NCBI GenBank assembly: GCA_051651645.1
Contig: JBOFSR010000144.1
Span: forward strand, 1 to 8,342
Origin: JBOFSR01 sp051651645
Lineage (GTDB): Bacteria > Spirochaetota > Spirochaetia > Treponematales > Treponemataceae
DNA length: 8,342 bases
Direction: 5' to 3'
Below, piece by piece: positions 1 to 6,172 of the stretch. Below the pieces are notes generated by a model. The model had not been told where the DNA came from. It did not search any database and worked only from the letters and a program-made list of their open reading frames with translations. The position numbers were made by a program, and so were the translations under genes. Within the stretch, counting starts at the first letter, position 1. Every line of letters begins with the position of its first letter.

Positions 1-215
1 TTGTAAAAGGGAAGAATCATATTAATGGCATTGAAAACTTTTGGAATCAAGCCAAGAGACACTTGTGCAAATTTAATGGTGTTCCAAAAGAACATTTTCA
101 TTTATACTTTCGAGAATGTGAATGAAGATTTAACAACAAGGGAGTTGCAAACCAAATGCAAATAATTTATAATTTAGCTAAAAAGGAGCTGTTTTAACTT
201 ATCTGGTACAGCCCC
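1..215 (+). mobile_element. Right end of an IS1595-family insertion sequence (left part outside the window)
   Basis: The piece holds the C-terminal coding part of an IS1595-type transposase (3-197) followed at once by a likely terminal inverted repeat at 199-215. Read inward on the minus strand this begins GGGGCTGTACCAGATAA, the GGGGCTGT-type end seen in this family. The element therefore seems to end at 215. IS1595 elements usually make 8-bp target duplications, so the right-hand copy would be AAAAGTTT at 216-223. The left copy lies outside the window and cannot be checked. The family call rests on protein motifs; the exact end is inferred. Confidence 0.75.
3..197 (+). pseudogene. IS1595-family (ISXO2-like) transposase, C-terminal fragment with an in-frame TGA
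   Basis: Frame 3 reads V-K-G-K-N-H-I-N-G-I-E-N-F-W-N-Q-A-K-R-H, then a KFNGVPKEHFHLYFRECE block, a TGA stop at 123-125, and RFNNKG onward to a normal TAA at 195-197. The HINGIENFW...KR.L.K..G....HFHLY motif and the following ECEWRFN motif are hallmarks of the DDE domain of IS1595/ISXO2-like transposases. The TGA sits exactly where the conserved Trp of ECEWRFN belongs, so a single TGG-to-TGA change explains it. The reading frame is otherwise intact to its natural end 18 nt before the element terminus. About 64 C-terminal codons are visible and the rest is off the left edge. The copy is probably inactive, since the stop removes about 23 residues. Confidence 0.82.
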
Positions 216-264
216 AAAAGTTTTATTTAGTTGTACTCGCAGTTTTTTGAGTTGTCAAGAAAAT

Positions 265-286
265 AAAAAAGGGGAGTTACTTTTTT
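265..286 (-). terminator. Weak candidate terminator downstream of the Na/Pi cotransporter
   Basis: AAAAAAG (265-271) pairs perfectly with CTTTTTT (280-286) around an 8-nt loop. Read on the minus strand the right arm is a C followed by T residues and then ATTTT, so it could end the transcript of the gene stopping at 352. The stem is only 7 bp and almost all A-T, so this is weak. The rest of 216-351 shows no gene. Confidence 0.3.
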
Positions 287-351
287 TATAAAATCAATTG
301 TTTGATTATGCGATGTATGTCTTTTTTGTCTAGTGGTTAGGCACGGAGTTT

Positions 352-1995
352 TTATTTTAGCTGGAACAAATTCCCTGCAATGACGAACAGGCTGTCACCA
401 ATTTTCTCAAGGGTCTTAACAATATCAATGTATAATAATTCCGCCTTGACGTTTGCACCGCTTTCAAGTCGCTTCAGGGCAACTTTTTTCAGGCTTTTAC
501 GAAACGCATCAATTTTGTCTTCGTAGGCTTGTGCTTGGATAATATCTTCATCAGAAACGCGCGTGTTAATATGGGTTTCAATAAAAGAAATAAAATCACT
601 TACCAGTGAGCTATAGGGGATGAGCTGATCGGTATCTTCCTCTGAAAAAAGCATTTTCTTTTCAATGCTTCGCTTTAGCAAGAAAGCCGTTTTGTATGTA
701 TCGTCGGTAATATTTTCAATCTCATCAACAATATGCAACATAACAGGAATATTAGCTTTTTGCTTATCGCTGAGGGCAAGCTGTTCGCAGTTAATCAAGT
801 ATCGTGAAAGCTGCTCTTTCATTTGGTCGGCAAAATCTTCTAGCTCGGTTAATTTATCTATTGTCGCAATGAACGTTTCATCACGCTTTTCAAAGCCACT
901 TTGAATATATTGATACATGGTTGATGCAACTTTTGTCATGTCAATGATTTCTTTCTCAGCTGTCATGATGTAGGCCTCGGAGTTTTCTCGAATTCCAGAG
1001 GTGATAAAATCAAGCTTATATACATCGGGCACTTCATCTTTTTTAGGTTTAATGAGTTTTTTTGTGAGCGTTGCAAGCTGTGTAACAAAGGGCAAAAATA
1101 AAAGGCTACATCCTACGTTAAAAACTGTGTGCAAGGTTGCCAGTTGAGTTGCAATATCTCCAGAGCCGCTTGGAATAAAAAATTCCACCACTGATAAAAG
1201 TGGGTGTAAAAAAATGATTGCAACAACACTGCCAACTACATTAAAAAGCACATGAATTAACGCTGCCCGTCGGGCATTTACCTTTGCCCCAATAGAAACA
1301 ATGACGGCATCAATTGTTGTTCCAATATTGCTTCCTAAAACCATTGCCGCAGAAAACTCCCACGTCAAAAGCCCCTTGTGTGCCATAGTGATAATGACTG
1401 CTGTTGCGGCACTTGAAGAATGCATAAGAATTGTAATGCTAATTCCTGCTAAAACAGCTACGATTGTGCTAAAGCTGGAGTTTGAAAACTGTGCAACAAG
1501 CTCAATGCTTTCTGGAGACGGGTTTGGAATTGCGTCTGAGAGAAAGCCTAATCCCATAAATAATAAGCCAAAGCCCATTAGTGCTTCGCCCAAGCTTTGT
1601 TTTTTTAGTCGCTTTATATTTGATAAAAGAAATCCAATGCCAAATAATGGAATTGCAATCGCTCCAATTTTGAATTTAAATCCTACAAGAGCAACGATCC
1701 ATGCGGTAACAGTTGTTCCAATATTTGCACCAAAAATAACGCCAATCGACTGAGTGAGAGTCAAAAGTCCTGCATTAACAAAAGAAACAACCATGACTGT
1801 TGTGGCACTTGAGGACTGAATAACAACCGTAACAAAAATTCCTGTTAAAACTGCAAAAAAACGGTTGCTCGTCATAAAGCCTAAAACCTTATGCAAACTC
1901 TCTCCAGCACTTTTTTGAATTCCATCACTCATTAATTTCATGCCAAATAGCAAGATGCCAATACTGCCCAATATTTTGAAAAATATAGATACCAT
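352..1995 (-). CDS. Na+/phosphate cotransporter family protein with C-terminal PhoU-like domain
   Basis: Predicted inner-membrane Na+-coupled phosphate transporter of the NptA/YjbB type (Na_Pi_cotrans repeats), 547 residues, a usual length. The N-terminal 310 residues are hydrophobic and contain the family's duplicated signatures: QSSSATT (60-66) with GANIGTT (89-95), and HSSSAAT (192-198) with GSNIGTT (221-227). Such inverted-repeat QSSS motifs form the substrate and Na+ site in this family. A charged linker near 312-325 leads to a helical, PhoU-like cytoplasmic region (about 330-547). The ATG at 1995 is the only sensible start: there is no upstream in-frame ATG, GTG or TTG before a stop, and M19 would cut into the first membrane helix. 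No Shine-Dalgarno precedes it, and the -10 box ends 5 nt upstream (see promoter). Specificity for phosphate is inferred from the family; no pst or pho genes adjoin it. Confidence 0.93.
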   Translation of the reverse strand: MVSIFFKILGSIGILLFGMKLMSDGIQKSAGESLHKVLGFMTSNRFFAVLTGIFVTVVIQSSSATTVMVVSFVNAGLLTLTQSIGVIFGANIGTTVTAWIVALVGFKFKIGAIAIPLFGIGFLLSNIKRLKKQSLGEALMGFGLLFMGLGFLSDAIPNPSPESIELVAQFSNSSFSTIVAVLAGISITILMHSSSAATAVIITMAHKGLLTWEFSAAMVLGSNIGTTIDAVIVSIGAKVNARRAALIHVLFNVVGSVVAIIFLHPLLSVVEFFIPSGSGDIATQLATLHTVFNVGCSLLFLPFVTQLATLTKKLIKPKKDEVPDVYKLDFITSGIRENSEAYIMTAEKEIIDMTKVASTMYQYIQSGFEKRDETFIATIDKLTELEDFADQMKEQLSRYLINCEQLALSDKQKANIPVMLHIVDEIENITDDTYKTAFLLKRSIEKKMLFSEEDTDQLIPYSSLVSDFISFIETHINTRVSDEDIIQAQAYEDKIDAFRKSLKKVALKRLESGANVKAELLYIDIVKTLEKIGDSLFVIAGNLFQLK

Positions 1996-2000
1996 GAGGC

Positions 2001-2029
2001 ATAATATATTATGAAAAAACTCTTTTCAA
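2001..2029 (-). promoter_or_regulatory. Promoter for the Na/Pi cotransporter, probably giving a leaderless mRNA
   Basis: On the minus strand, TTGAAA (2029-2024), a 17-bp spacer and TATTAT (2006-2001) each match the sigma70 consensus at 5 of 6 positions. Only GCCTC separates the -10 from the ATG at 1995, so transcription would begin at or within 1-2 nt of the start codon. The -35 overlaps that of the divergent lipoprotein promoter. Confidence 0.65.
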
Positions 2030-2051
2030 GACCTAAAAGATGTTATATGAT
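2023..2051 (+). promoter_or_regulatory. Divergent promoter for the lipoprotein-phosphoesterase operon
   Basis: TTTTCA (2023-2028, 4 of 6 consensus), a 17-bp spacer and TATGAT (2046-2051, 5 of 6) are followed by GAATTT and then ATG at 2058. The geometry matches the opposite promoter and again leaves no room for a ribosome binding site. The -35 hexamer is less convincing than its partner. Confidence 0.45.
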
Positions 2052-2057
2052 GAATTT

Positions 2058-2759
2058 ATGATGAAATTTTTTACATTTACATATTTTGCTGTTTTTTTGC
2101 TTTTGAGTTGCTCAAAAAATTCGTCTGCATCATCGCTTCCCTCAGAAGACTTCTCCGATACTAGCTGGGAAAACGTTGATTATACGTATCATATTTTGTT
2201 TGGCTATAATTTTAATGATGAAGATTTTATTCAAAAAACGATTGATGTTTTGACAGAAACCTTTGGCACAAAAGAAAACGGCGGACTAATCTCGTACTCT
2301 GTATATCCTACTGATTATTTAGCTGGAAAGCGAACGCGAATTTCTTCTCTTGCGGATATTCGTGAGACAGAAAATGTGCAAGGAATTATAACGCTTGGGG
2401 CTCCAGAGGGAATTTATTTGCCCCTTACAAAAATGCAAGATGCAGGCTGGGATTATCCTGTTTATAGTTTGTTTTCGCAGGAAAATGAGTTAGTTTCTCA
2501 AGGGATTTCAACCTTTGTCATTGACAGTGCGACAAAAAATGAGGAAGGCGACGAACAAATTGCTATCAATCCTGATGGTGTGCCGTCACTGCTAGTAAAA
2601 CTAATTCATTTTATGAAATCAAATGTAACAATGGAGAAAAAAGAAATAAAGCAGCAACTTGAAAAAGTTCTTGATGAATGGAATGTTAGCTCTTATATTG
2701 ATGGCGAAACGGGATTAATAGCATTTAATCACTTTGTCATTGAAAAAAAACAGGAGTAA
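2058..2759 (+). CDS. Putative spirochaetal lipoprotein of unknown function
   Basis: I do not recognise a named family. The N-terminus (MMKFFTFTYFAVFLLLSC) is a short signal peptide with an LLSC lipobox, so the mature protein should be lipidated on Cys18 and anchored facing the periplasm. The roughly 215-residue mature part begins with a Ser-rich linker. It then has alternating predicted strands and helices, including HILFGYNF, GLISYSVYP, VQGIITLG and YPVYSLFS. This loosely recalls one lobe of a periplasmic-binding-protein fold. The C-terminus (after about residue 185) is Lys/Glu-rich. An upstream in-frame ATG at 2040 would add MLYDEF before the signal peptide and would lie in front of the putative -10, so 2058 (or the adjacent ATG at 2061) is preferred. 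It is 2 nt upstream of the phosphoesterase gene, whose Shine-Dalgarno overlaps this gene's stop, indicating an operon. Confidence 0.75.
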   Translation: MMKFFTFTYFAVFLLLSCSKNSSASSLPSEDFSDTSWENVDYTYHILFGYNFNDEDFIQKTIDVLTETFGTKENGGLISYSVYPTDYLAGKRTRISSLADIRETENVQGIITLGAPEGIYLPLTKMQDAGWDYPVYSLFSQENELVSQGISTFVIDSATKNEEGDEQIAINPDGVPSLLVKLIHFMKSNVTMEKKEIKQQLEKVLDEWNVSSYIDGETGLIAFNHFVIEKKQE

Positions 2760-2761
2760 AA

Positions 2762-3442
2762 ATGAATTGTATTTTTCAGCAAAAATCACTTTTGATTGGA
2801 GATTTGCAAGAAATAAATACTTTAGAAAATAAAAATACCGCTCGCCTGTTAATTGTTTCTGACAGTCACGGTAGTTTGTCTACTCTTGAAGAAATTGTTC
2901 GCCAGTTTGGCCACGACTGCGACGCATTCATTTTTTGTGGTGATGGCTTGCATGATATTATAGCTCTCATGGAGAATGCTCTTAGCGATGAAAAACTTTT
3001 GGACTGTTTGCCCCCCGTTTTTGCCTGCGTGCGAGGAAATGGCGATATAGAGCAGTATCGGATTCAAAAAAATGATACGCTTGAGCCAACGTTTTTACCC
3101 ATACATTTTCAAGATCGCTTGATTTTTAAAGCGGGTTCACGTACCGTAATGATTGTTCACGGACATAATCATGGCGTTGACGCTGGGATTGAAATGCTTT
3201 GCGAAGTGGGAAAAACCTACGATGCCGATATTATTTTTTATGGACATACGCATCGCCCTCTTAGAGAGGAGTTACACGGCACATTGATTATAAATGCAGG
3301 TAGTATTTCGCATCCGAGGGGAGGTTTTCCGCCGAGCTTTGCCATTGTTTCGTATCCTGCAGTTTTAGAGCGATTTCATGTTGATTTTTACGAGATAAAA
3401 GAAAAACTTCGTGGAGGGAGAGAATTTAGCGTGATGAAGTAG
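2762..3442 (+). CDS. YfcE/MJ0936-family metallophosphoesterase
   Basis: Predicted cytoplasmic two-metal phosphodiesterase. The calcineurin-like motifs occur in order: SDSHG (33-37), CGDGLHD (59-65), RGNGD (91-95), VHGHNHG (132-138) and GHTH (161-164), followed by the family's NAGSISHPRG (178-187). All expected metal ligands (Asp34, His36, Asp61, Asn93, His133, His161, His163) are present, so it should be active. Relatives of about 160-185 residues usually begin right before the SDxHG strand. This 226-residue protein has about 27 extra N-terminal residues and a longer tail. The start is well supported: AGGAG at 2752-2756 lies 5 nt before the ATG and straddles the upstream stop. The physiological substrate is unknown; members hydrolyse phosphodiesters such as bis-pNPP or cyclic nucleotides in vitro. 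Confidence 0.88.
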   Translation: MNCIFQQKSLLIGDLQEINTLENKNTARLLIVSDSHGSLSTLEEIVRQFGHDCDAFIFCGDGLHDIIALMENALSDEKLLDCLPPVFACVRGNGDIEQYRIQKNDTLEPTFLPIHFQDRLIFKAGSRTVMIVHGHNHGVDAGIEMLCEVGKTYDADIIFYGHTHRPLREELHGTLIINAGSISHPRGGFPPSFAIVSYPAVLERFHVDFYEIKEKLRGGREFSVMK

Positions 3443-3464
3443 TTTTTAAAACTAGTTTTAGAAA
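3443..3464. terminator. Palindrome between convergent genes, possible bidirectional terminator
   Basis: A perfect 12-bp palindrome AAAACTAGTTTT (3448-3459) extends to an 11-bp half-stem with one G-T pair (3443-3464). It fills the 15-nt gap between the phosphoesterase stop and the convergent transporter stop, and overlaps the latter. It is A-T rich without an extra T tract, so termination strength is doubtful. Confidence 0.35.
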
Positions 3465-4888
3465 ACTTGCTTTGCTAGATAAATCCCCAAAGTTGCGACT
3501 ACAAAAATGGTGATGAGCATTTGGATTAATCCATAAAAAAACAATTTTTTGGGATTGATCCACCCTGAGCTTCCTGCAAGGGCAACGTACGGCATAGCCG
3601 ATGGTGCGGCAAATGCAAAAGATGAAATCATGCCAATTAAAACGCAGACAATGGCGGTGTTGACGCTGCCGTTTGCCAGTGAAAGCGGAATTGCAGCCGT
3701 TGTTACTAATGTTACGGTAACAAGATTTGAAGAAAGATTTGTTTGTAGTGCTGCCCACGAGATAAATGCAAGCACTAATAAAAAGGGGCTTACTCCTGCA
3801 AGTTTTTCGCTAAAGGAGCTTACAATCCATGTAGAAATTCCTATTTCTGGATTTGTCATTGCAGATCCAATGGTTAAAGCTGCTGCCGTCATCAAAAGAC
3901 TTGCCCACGGAATCCCTTGAGACAGACTTTCTGGAAAACTCAAGAGAGGCTTTCCTTTTACGCAGATGACTGCAAAAAGAATGCTTGTTAGCATCGGAGG
4001 CATTGCGGTGCCGAGTGAACTTATCATTCCCGCTGAAGGAAAAATCGTTTTGAGAAGTGATGGCAAAATCCATAATAAAATCATGACAAAAAAGAGGATT
4101 ACGATAATTTTTTCGCTGCGATCGGCTGGTAAAAAATCTTTTTTTAGCTCTTGCGTGTCAATATTTTGAATCTCGCTAACATCGGGACGGTAAAAAAATC
4201 TAAAAACTACAATCATTAAAACAAAGCAAACTAATCCAGCAGGCACGCCAACGAGCATATATGCTAGGTGATCAATGCTAAGTCCCGTTGCTTTTTCATA
4301 CGCTCCCATTGCCATGAGGCTAAAAACGTGTGAAACTGGCGTCATTCCTGTTGAAAGTGAGGTAGAAAAAACAAGTCCTGCCATCAAAACTGCTGCAACT
4401 TGCGATCCTTTTTTTAATTTGAGCATTGTGTATATTTGCTCAAGGATTGGTAAAAAAATCATAAATAAAACAGTCGGCGAAATAAAAAGCCCAATACAAA
4501 GCACTGATAAAAAAAAGAAGATTATAAAATTCCAGCCATTTTTTTTTGCCAGCGGGTGTGAGATAAAAGCAATTGCACAGCGTCGTAAAAAGGGAGTTTG
4601 TGAAAGTGCATGTGTGCAAATAAAGGTGAAAAGGAGAAAAAGAACGGTTTCATTGCCAAATGCATTAAGTGTTACTGTTTTGAAATTCATGCTTGGCATT
4701 ACTGCAATAGCAAAAATTGCAAGCACGCTCGCCCAGTCAATAGAAATTGTCAGCCATAGTAATAATGATCCAAAAAAAATACCAAAAACCTGCATTCCAT
4801 TTTGTGGTAATCCAAGTGGAGTGGGTAAATATTTAAAAAAAAGCATTGAACTGAGAGATAGAAATAGAATAAGGTTCTTTTTTTTCAT
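3458..4888 (-). CDS. DASS/SLC13-family anion transporter (divalent anion:Na+ symporter type)
   Basis: Polytopic inner-membrane protein of 476 residues with about 11-12 hydrophobic segments, the usual size for the divalent anion/Na+ symporter (CitT/INDY) family. It has two related halves. In the first, ISPTVLFMIFLPI (136-148) occupies the place of the SNT-containing re-entrant hairpin, followed by STGMTPVSHV (179-188). In the second, PWASLLMTAAAL (327-338), TNLSSNLVTVTL (383-394) and FAAPSAMPYVALAG (426-439) match the second hairpin region. The SNT signatures are altered to SPT and SNL, so substrate and Na+ dependence are uncertain. The ATG at 4888 is chosen because MKKKNLILF is a natural start 13 nt after the upstream stop. 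A TTG at 4921 would add 11 residues and overlap the upstream gene. Neither start has a good Shine-Dalgarno. It is probably co-transcribed with the LapA-like gene. Confidence 0.85.
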   Translation of the reverse strand: MKKKNLILFLSLSSMLFFKYLPTPLGLPQNGMQVFGIFFGSLLLWLTISIDWASVLAIFAIAVMPSMNFKTVTLNAFGNETVLFLLFTFICTHALSQTPFLRRCAIAFISHPLAKKNGWNFIIFFFLSVLCIGLFISPTVLFMIFLPILEQIYTMLKLKKGSQVAAVLMAGLVFSTSLSTGMTPVSHVFSLMAMGAYEKATGLSIDHLAYMLVGVPAGLVCFVLMIVVFRFFYRPDVSEIQNIDTQELKKDFLPADRSEKIIVILFFVMILLWILPSLLKTIFPSAGMISSLGTAMPPMLTSILFAVICVKGKPLLSFPESLSQGIPWASLLMTAAALTIGSAMTNPEIGISTWIVSSFSEKLAGVSPFLLVLAFISWAALQTNLSSNLVTVTLVTTAAIPLSLANGSVNTAIVCVLIGMISSFAFAAPSAMPYVALAGSSGWINPKKLFFYGLIQMLITIFVVATLGIYLAKQVF

Positions 4889-4901
4889 TAAAAATGATCT
4901 T

Positions 4902-5168
4902 TTAAAGAGGCATTTGTTCAATTGGCTTAGAATCTTTTTTTTCTTTTGTAGGTGTTTTTTTATCTTTGGGCTTTTTCTTGCTTGAAATTAAAAATGGCAG
5001 AGAAAAGAGAATTCCTGCACAAAAGGATCCAAGCATTAAAACAATAACAGGAATGTTTTTGAACTCATAAAAGATAGCGGATATATCGGTTTTGTTGTCA
5101 AGATTAAATCCAATAAAAAGAGTGATAAGAACCATGACACTAATAAAAAAAATTAATTTTACAGGCAT
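4902..5168 (-). CDS. LapA-domain (DUF1049) small membrane protein
   Basis: An 88-residue protein with two membrane segments (about 5-21 and 38-62). They flank a short loop with the typical pattern FNLDNKTDIS...YEFKNIPV, then a hydrophobic stretch ending in LPFLISSKKK. This is the layout of lipopolysaccharide-assembly-protein-A-domain (LapA/DUF1049) proteins. The C-terminal 25 residues are very Lys-rich and probably cytoplasmic. In enterobacteria LapA helps regulate LPS synthesis with LapB; whether that holds here is unknown, especially if the host is a treponeme lacking typical LPS. The ATG at 5168 is the first codon after a strong promoter, with no Shine-Dalgarno. The transporter gene follows 13 nt after the stop. 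Confidence 0.72.
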   Translation of the reverse strand: MPVKLIFFISVMVLITLFIGFNLDNKTDISAIFYEFKNIPVIVLMLGSFCAGILFSLPFLISSKKKPKDKKTPTKEKKDSKPIEQMPL

Positions 5169-5174
5169 TCTTGC

Positions 5175-5203
5175 AGTATAGCATCAAAATCGCTTGTCGT
5201 CAA
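5175..5203 (-). promoter_or_regulatory. Strong sigma70-type promoter for the LapA-transporter pair, probably leaderless
   Basis: Minus strand: TTGACG (5203-5198), exactly 17 bp, then TATACT (5180-5175); both hexamers match consensus at 5 of 6 positions. GCAAGA then leads straight into the ATG at 5168, so the expected transcription start is at or next to the start codon. Confidence 0.7.
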
Positions 5204-5221
5204 TATCTTTTGCGATGTTCA

Positions 5222-5241
5222 AAAAAGGGGAAATCCTTTTT
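5222..5241 (-). terminator. Candidate intrinsic terminator below the acetyltransferase gene
   Basis: AAAAAGG (5222-5228) and CCTTTTT (5235-5241) form a 7-bp stem with a 6-nt loop. Read on the minus strand the stem's far side runs CCCCTTTTTT, giving a U tract. It could stop transcription from the acetyltransferase before it reaches the LapA promoter at 5203. The stem is short and moderate in stability. Confidence 0.4.
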
Positions 5242-5264
5242 GACTCAAAGGCTTTTTTTTCTTT

Positions 5265-5380
5265 GGGCGTTCCCTACTTTAGCGTCAACACGCTAAAGCA
5301 CGTCGCTGCGTCCGCTTGTATCTTTTGAAATACTAGACAGAGCCTTTCAAAAGGATACCGCTTCCCCAGCTAACGCAACC
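5265..5380. repeat. Structured intergenic element, possibly a dispersed repeat
   Basis: This non-coding block is visibly richer in G+C than its surroundings and holds two hairpins. The first is a perfect 9-bp stem CTTTAGCGT/ACGCTAAAG (5277-5285 with 5290-5298, loop CAAC). The second pairs GTATCTTTTGAAA (5318-5330) with TTTCAAAAGGATAC (5345-5358), with one bulged G. The second is flanked by CCGCTT on both sides. The layout (GGGCGTTCCC at one end, CTAACGCAACC at the other, an internal GTATC hairpin) resembles families of short intergenic repeats found in many copies in some bacterial genomes. Only one copy lies in this window, so the repeat status is inferred. The remainder of 5204-5412 contains no gene. 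Confidence 0.5.
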
Positions 5381-5412
5381 TTCATTACCTTAAACCTCAC
5401 TCTTTACTCAGA

Positions 5413-6081
5413 CTAAGAAATATCCTCATCACACACAAACGATCTACTCAGTATACGAAAAAGCTCCTGTGAATACTGAACTTTTTTTTCTTTAGGTGAA
5501 AACTTTTTTTCAACTTCTTCTGTCTTATCCTGAAAAGAAGTAAAAATCAGACTGTCGTGGTATATGCAAAACTCTTTTCCCAAAGAATCTTTTTGTAGCT
5601 CTAAAACAAGCAGGCACGTTGGAAAAGCATTTTTCGCCACGCTAATGTTATAATCTTTACAGTTTTTAAATCCATGCTTAACATAATTTGCAGGATCGCC
5701 CCAAATTATAATTGCCGCAACCTGCATTTTGCTAGCAAGCTCTATTGTTTTTTGCAGCAATGCCGAGCCAATTCCCTGCCTTTGATATTGGGGCAAAACG
5801 CAAAGAGGGCCAAAAGTCAACGTTTCAAGGCGTTTCCCTGTTTCCGAAAGCAAATAAGACTTTGTGTATTTGATATGCCCAACAATGGTAGGATTTGCCT
5901 CTTGGTCATCTAAAACGGCAATAAAATTAAGCTCTGAAATAAAGTCCGCATGATCACGCATGCAATGCACTAGAACATGCTCATCACAGCCTTGCTGATA
6001 AAGGTTCCAAAAAGCCTCACGTGTCATATTTTCTACAGCAAAAAAATCTTCTTTTTGCTCAAGCCTCAGTTTTATATTCAT
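5413..6081 (-). CDS. GNAT-family N-acetyltransferase (YhbS-like)
   Basis: Predicted cytoplasmic acetyl-CoA-dependent acetyltransferase of 222 residues. Motif A is clear: GPLCVLPQYQRQGIGSALL (91-109), with the Q-R-x-x-G-x-G pyrophosphate-binding loop. An earlier strand FIAVLDDQ...IVGHIKY (53-72) and the later IWGDPANYVKHGFK (126-139) are typical of the YhbS subgroup, where the last block is usually G-x-P-x-Y-Y-x-x-x-G-F. After about residue 160 there is a 60-residue charged tail (KKFSPKEKKVQ) with no domain I recognise; it makes the protein longer than the roughly 170-residue norm. The acceptor substrate cannot be predicted. The ATG at 6079-6081 has no Shine-Dalgarno; a -10-like TAGACT ends 6 nt before it. 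It is transcribed divergently from arsR, 150 bp away. Confidence 0.88.
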   Translation of the reverse strand: MNIKLRLEQKEDFFAVENMTREAFWNLYQQGCDEHVLVHCMRDHADFISELNFIAVLDDQEANPTIVGHIKYTKSYLLSETGKRLETLTFGPLCVLPQYQRQGIGSALLQKTIELASKMQVAAIIIWGDPANYVKHGFKNCKDYNISVAKNAFPTCLLVLELQKDSLGKEFCIYHDSLIFTSFQDKTEEVEKKFSPKEKKVQYSQELFRILSRSFVCDEDIS

Positions 6082-6087
6082 ACAAAT

Positions 6088-6116
6088 AGTCTACAACAAA
6101 AAAAGTATTTTATAAA
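6088..6116 (-). promoter_or_regulatory. Possible leaderless promoter of the acetyltransferase gene
   Basis: Minus strand: TTTATA (6116-6111), 17-bp spacer, TAGACT (6093-6088), each only 4 of 6 consensus, then ATTTGT and the ATG at 6081. The geometry equals that of the other promoters in the window, but the boxes are weak and a T7 run fills part of the spacer. Confidence 0.35.
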
Positions 6117-6141
6117 GAGCTTTTACACCAGCTTTATAAAA
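6108..6141. other. Inverted repeat in the acetyltransferase/arsR divergent region
   Basis: TTTTATAAAG-A-GCT (6108-6121) pairs with AGCTTTATAAAA (6130-6141): 12 bp with one bulged A and an 8-nt loop. On the minus strand it is followed after 3 nt by a run of seven T, so it resembles a terminator or attenuator pointing at the acetyltransferase gene. It also overlaps that gene's putative -35, so it could be a protein-binding site. Confidence 0.5.
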
Positions 6142-6172
6142 ATAGTAATTCCTGTTAAAAAATAACTAACGC

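Noticed and set aside
120..128. Reassignment of TGA to Trp (code 4)
   Set aside because: Every Trp I checked in the intact genes is written TGG, with no in-frame TGA. An AT-rich code-4 genome would prefer TGA. A nonsense mutation in an IS copy is simpler.
329..347. GTCTAGTGGTTAGGCAC resembles the D-arm of a tRNA (Glu/Asp type)
   Set aside because: No acceptor stem, anticodon arm or T-arm (no GGTTCGA-like sequence) follows, so there is no tRNA gene. It is coincidence or a tiny relic.
2040..2057. ATG at 2040 as start of the lipoprotein
   Set aside because: It puts acidic residues ahead of the signal peptide and lies before the putative -10. The start at 2058 gives a clean lipobox signal.
4889..4921. 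TTG start at 4921 for the DASS transporter
   Set aside because: It would overlap the upstream gene and add a polar 11-residue leader. The ATG at 4888 starts a normal MKKK plus hydrophobic N-terminus.
3549..4985. Long plus-strand open frames (3549-3920, 4275-4985) opposite the transporter
   Set aside because: They are antisense shadows of a strongly recognisable membrane protein, with no domain or ribosome binding site of their own.
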